From Cyclobacteriaceae bacterium (GTDB lineage: Bacteria; Bacteroidota; Bacteroidia; Cytophagales; Cyclobacteriaceae), in NCBI GenBank assembly GCA_025455225.1, contig JALOMY010000128.1, forward strand, positions 1-7,791: a stretch of 7,791 nt of DNA. Reading direction: 5' to 3'. The position numbers and the translations under genes are program-made. The notes beneath the pieces are model-generated. The model was not told the origin of the DNA and searched no databases. It was given only the letters and a program-made list of their open reading frames with translations. The first letter of the stretch is position 1. Each line of letters begins with the position of its first letter. This document shows positions 6,906 to 7,791 of this stretch, piece by piece.

Positions 6906-6913
6906 CAAATGTA
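6906..6913 (-). promoter_or_regulatory. -7 promoter element for small RNA copy 1
   Basis: Read on the minus strand this is TACATTTG, an exact match to the Bacteroidota -7 consensus TAnnTTTG. It lies four bases before the conserved AAGCCAACTATAGAC block, so transcription would start at or within the first bases of that block. No TTG is present 19-21 bp upstream, so the -33 contact is weak or replaced by an activator. Confidence 0.5.
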
Positions 6914-7055
6914 CGTTCATAAAGTTCTCTTCTGGCAGTCCGTATCGGTCAAACGCAATTACACAAGTTAGAATGCGCATGGAACAGTTTGACGGTATTC
7001 AATCACATCCGAAAATCCATAACGGATAATCATACCACGAGAACCAGCTCGACTT

Positions 7056-7116
7056 AAATGGAAAAACCCTCAGAGTCCTGGACCCCAAGGGTTTTTCGTT
7101 GTCTATAGTTGGCTTT
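7056..7116 (-). ncRNA. Candidate small RNA, copy 2 of 3
   Basis: On the minus strand the block AAGCCAACTATAGAC (plus 7101-7115) is followed after three bases by a long hairpin. The outer stem is GAAAAACCC/GGGTTTTTC (arms 7089-7097 and 7061-7069). The inner stem continues through plus 7070-7088 with several G-U pairs, to about 16 bp in all, closing on a small loop. Those G-U pairs would be A-C mismatches in plus-strand RNA, so the minus strand is the structured one. The T5 run is part of the stem, and only CCATTT follows, so termination may be weaker than in the other copies. The predicted transcript is about 60 nt. Apart from the 5' block and the general layout, its sequence differs from copies 1 and 3. 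Confidence 0.6.
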
Positions 7117-7119
7117 GAT

Positions 7120-7127
7120 CAAATATA
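7120..7127 (-). promoter_or_regulatory. -7 promoter element for small RNA copy 2
   Basis: The minus strand reads TATATTTG, an exact TAnnTTTG match, four bases before the conserved 5' block and at the same distance as in copy 1. There is no TTG at the -33 position. An inverted repeat CTTAT-6-ATAAG (7128-7143) sits immediately upstream instead and may be an operator or activator site. Confidence 0.5.
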
Positions 7128-7143
7128 CTTATCGATACATAAG
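7128..7143. repeat. Small inverted repeat in the promoter of small RNA copy 2
   Basis: CTTAT (7128-7132) and ATAAG (7139-7143) are perfect inverted arms around CGATAC. The repeat directly abuts the -7 element on its upstream side, about where a regulator would touch the promoter. The arms are only five bases and AT-rich, so chance cannot be excluded. Confidence 0.25.
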
Positions 7144-7214
7144 CTTAGGTATTCCCATCGATTAGAAGGCAGAAAATGACTTGAGAAGTAATTTTAGAAG
7201 TTAAGCGGGGGTAT

Positions 7215-7281
7215 AAAAAATGAAAATCCCCGAAATGTACACGACAATGGGGATTTTCAAAGTCTACAGTTGGCTTTAATC
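7215..7281 (-). ncRNA. Candidate small RNA, copy 3 of 3
   Basis: The minus strand reads GATTAAAGCCAACTGTAGAC near the predicted start. Its 15-nt core (plus 7262-7276) differs from copies 1 and 2 by one base. Three bases later comes a perfect 10-bp stem GAAAATCCCC/GGGGATTTTC (arms 7249-7258 and 7222-7231, extended by one T-A pair) with a 17-base loop, then TTTTTT (7215-7220), a strong intrinsic terminator. The transcript would be about 67 nt. It lies right after the stop of the 66-aa membrane protein gene and has the best promoter of the three copies, with both -33 and -7 elements. Confidence 0.65.
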
Positions 7282-7285
7282 ATGA

Positions 7286-7315
7286 CAAAATTAAGCCTAT
7301 AATTAAATATTCCAA
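7286..7315 (-). promoter_or_regulatory. Complete Bacteroidota-type promoter for small RNA copy 3
   Basis: On the minus strand TTG (plus 7313-7315) is followed after exactly 19 bp by TAATTTTG (plus 7286-7293), a perfect TAnnTTTG. This places the transcription start at about 7279-7282, just before the conserved block. The promoter fits entirely between the stop codon of the 66-aa gene and the RNA, which argues that the RNA is an independent transcript and not a processed 3' end. Confidence 0.65.
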
Positions 7316-7322
7316 GGGATTC

Positions 7323-7523
7323 TTAATCTTTTGCTTCCTCAGGGGCCGCAGTCGAATCTCCGTTCACAGAGTCTTTGGGTACCCAATTTTCCTGAATTCG
7401 CTCTTTTAATTGCGGTTTTGAGCCTGGAAAAGTTGTACGCGTGGCAATATCGTAACTGGCATAACCCAGCAAAATCACAAACAGCACTACAAAAAAAACA
7501 AAGATTTTCTTGGATCTGGTCAT
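7323..7523 (-). CDS. Small single-pass membrane protein, 66 aa, unknown function
   Basis: The product begins MTRSKK, followed by one strongly hydrophobic helix (about residues 7-24, IFVFFVVLFVILLGYASY) and a hydrophilic tail with TRTTFPGSKPQLKERIQENW and an acidic, Ala-rich end. By the positive-inside rule the basic N terminus would be cytoplasmic and the tail periplasmic. The tail motif and the clear charge pattern make it look like a real gene, but I cannot name a family or function. The ATG directly follows the T tract of the rplT terminator, so there is no room for a ribosome-binding site. Either it is translated from read-through transcripts, or the start or terminator assignment needs revision. 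There is no other Met start downstream. Confidence 0.7.
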   Translation of the reverse strand: MTRSKKIFVFFVVLFVILLGYASYDIATRTTFPGSKPQLKERIQENWVPKDSVNGDSTAAPEEAKD

Positions 7524-7546
7524 AAAAAAGGGGCTAACGCCCCTTT
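7524..7546 (-). terminator. Intrinsic terminator after rplT
   Basis: Read on the minus strand, AAAGGGGC, loop GTTA and GCCCCTTT form an 8-bp stem (arms 7539-7546 and 7527-7534), and the T run continues to 7524, giving T6. It follows the rplT stop by 13 bp and would end the ribosomal-protein operon transcript. The T run touches the ATG of the 66-aa gene. Confidence 0.85.
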
Positions 7547-7559
7547 ATTACATTTTGTA

Positions 7560-7791
7560 CTATTTCACTTTATTAACCACAGCATCGAATGCTTCCCGGT
7601 GGTTGAGTGCAAGGTCAGCCAGCACTTTACGGTTGAGATCAATCCCTGCTTTCTTAAGTTTGCCCATAAACTGAGAGTAAGATAATCCGTGTGTACGAAC
7701 CCCGGCATTGATACGTGTAATCCACAAGGCACGATATTCTCTCTTCTTTTGTTTGCGGTCACGGAATGCATATACGAGACCCTTTTCTACC
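7560..7791 (-). CDS. rplT: 50S ribosomal protein L20, C-terminal part
   Basis: L20 binds 23S rRNA early in assembly of the large subunit. The frame enters from the right edge and ends at TAG (7560-7562), giving 76 residues out of the usual 110-120, so the first 40 or so are outside the window. The visible sequence contains the family stretches YAFRDRKQKKREYRALWITRINAG, GLSYSQFMGKLKKAGIDLNRKVLADLA and AFDAVV. The high Lys/Arg content is typical. In most bacteria rplT follows infC and rpmI, which would lie beyond the window edge. In some bacteria L20 represses its own operon, but the leader is not visible here. Confidence 0.96.
   Translation of the reverse strand, partial: VEKGLVYAFRDRKQKKREYRALWITRINAGVRTHGLSYSQFMGKLKKAGIDLNRKVLADLALNHREAFDAVVNKVK

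Larger units (their letters stand above)
6783..7322. other. 540-bp stretch without a protein gene, holding three RNA units
   Basis: Between the symporter and the 66-aa protein I find no credible coding frame. The stretch contains three minus-strand units (6842-6913, 7056-7127 and 7215-7315), each made of a -7 promoter element, a conserved 15-nt 5' block and a hairpin. The spacers between units (6914-7055 and 7128-7214) share no obvious sequence with each other. The only other structure I noticed is a short inverted repeat ATCCG/CGGAT (7007-7011 and 7023-7027), which is too weak to call. Confidence 0.6.

Noticed and set aside
6842..7281. Reading the three repeats as a CRISPR array or a mobile repeat (REP/MITE)
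   Set aside because: The spacing is uneven (about 214 and 161 bp between blocks), the conserved part is only 15 nt, the hairpins differ in sequence, and each copy has its own promoter element and terminator. There are no terminal inverted repeats, target duplications or cas genes.
7565..7771. 68-codon minus-strand frame over the right edge
   Set aside because: It is in a different frame from ribosomal protein L20, which matches its family along the same bases.

Overview
The window looks like chromosomal, housekeeping-type DNA from a member of the Bacteroidota, probably a Cytophagales- or Chitinophagales-like lineage. Three things support this. Several start regions lack a clear Shine-Dalgarno sequence. 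There are promoter-like elements of the Bacteroidota type (TTG/TTTG, about 19-21 bp, then TAnnTTTG). The proteins also resemble those of this phylum, including a lipoprotein with no assigned family. No transposase, integrase, phage gene or CRISPR array is visible.

Left part (1-3223), plus strand: the last 48 codons of a membrane protein (probably an MFS transporter); an uncharacterised lipoprotein of 379 aa; an exported-looking methionine sulfoxide reductase A; a structured stretch (2174-2254) with a long hairpin, a strong 12-bp terminator and a possible GTG-initiated leader peptide rich in Val/Ile/Leu; and a class II glutamine amidotransferase of the YafJ/EgtC type.

Middle part (3224-5403): an L-2-hydroxyglutarate oxidase (lhgO) with its own Bacteroidota-type promoter, converging on a RidA-family deaminase on the minus strand; then a divergently transcribed single-domain rhodanese. 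MsrA, LhgO and RidA all deal with damaged or unwanted molecules (oxidised methionine, L-2-hydroxyglutarate, reactive enamines/imines), so this stretch has a loose repair flavour, although the genes do not form one operon.

Right part (5400-7791), minus strand: a 13-helix sodium:solute symporter whose stop codon overlaps that of the rhodanese; a 540-bp stretch with no protein gene; a small 66-aa single-pass membrane protein; a terminator; and the C-terminal two thirds of ribosomal protein L20 (rplT) running off the window edge.

The most interesting content is the 540-bp stretch (6783-7322). It holds three separate copies of the same small transcription-unit design on the minus strand: a TAnnTTTG promoter element, then at the predicted transcript 5' end a nearly invariant 15-nt block (AAGCCAACTRTAGAC), then a hairpin with a different sequence in each copy, followed by T-rich sequence. 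The hairpins keep G-U pairs only when read as minus-strand RNA, which fixes the direction. I interpret them as a tandem family of about 60-67 nt small RNAs sharing a 5' seed, or as repeated attenuated leaders. I do not recognise them as a named family.
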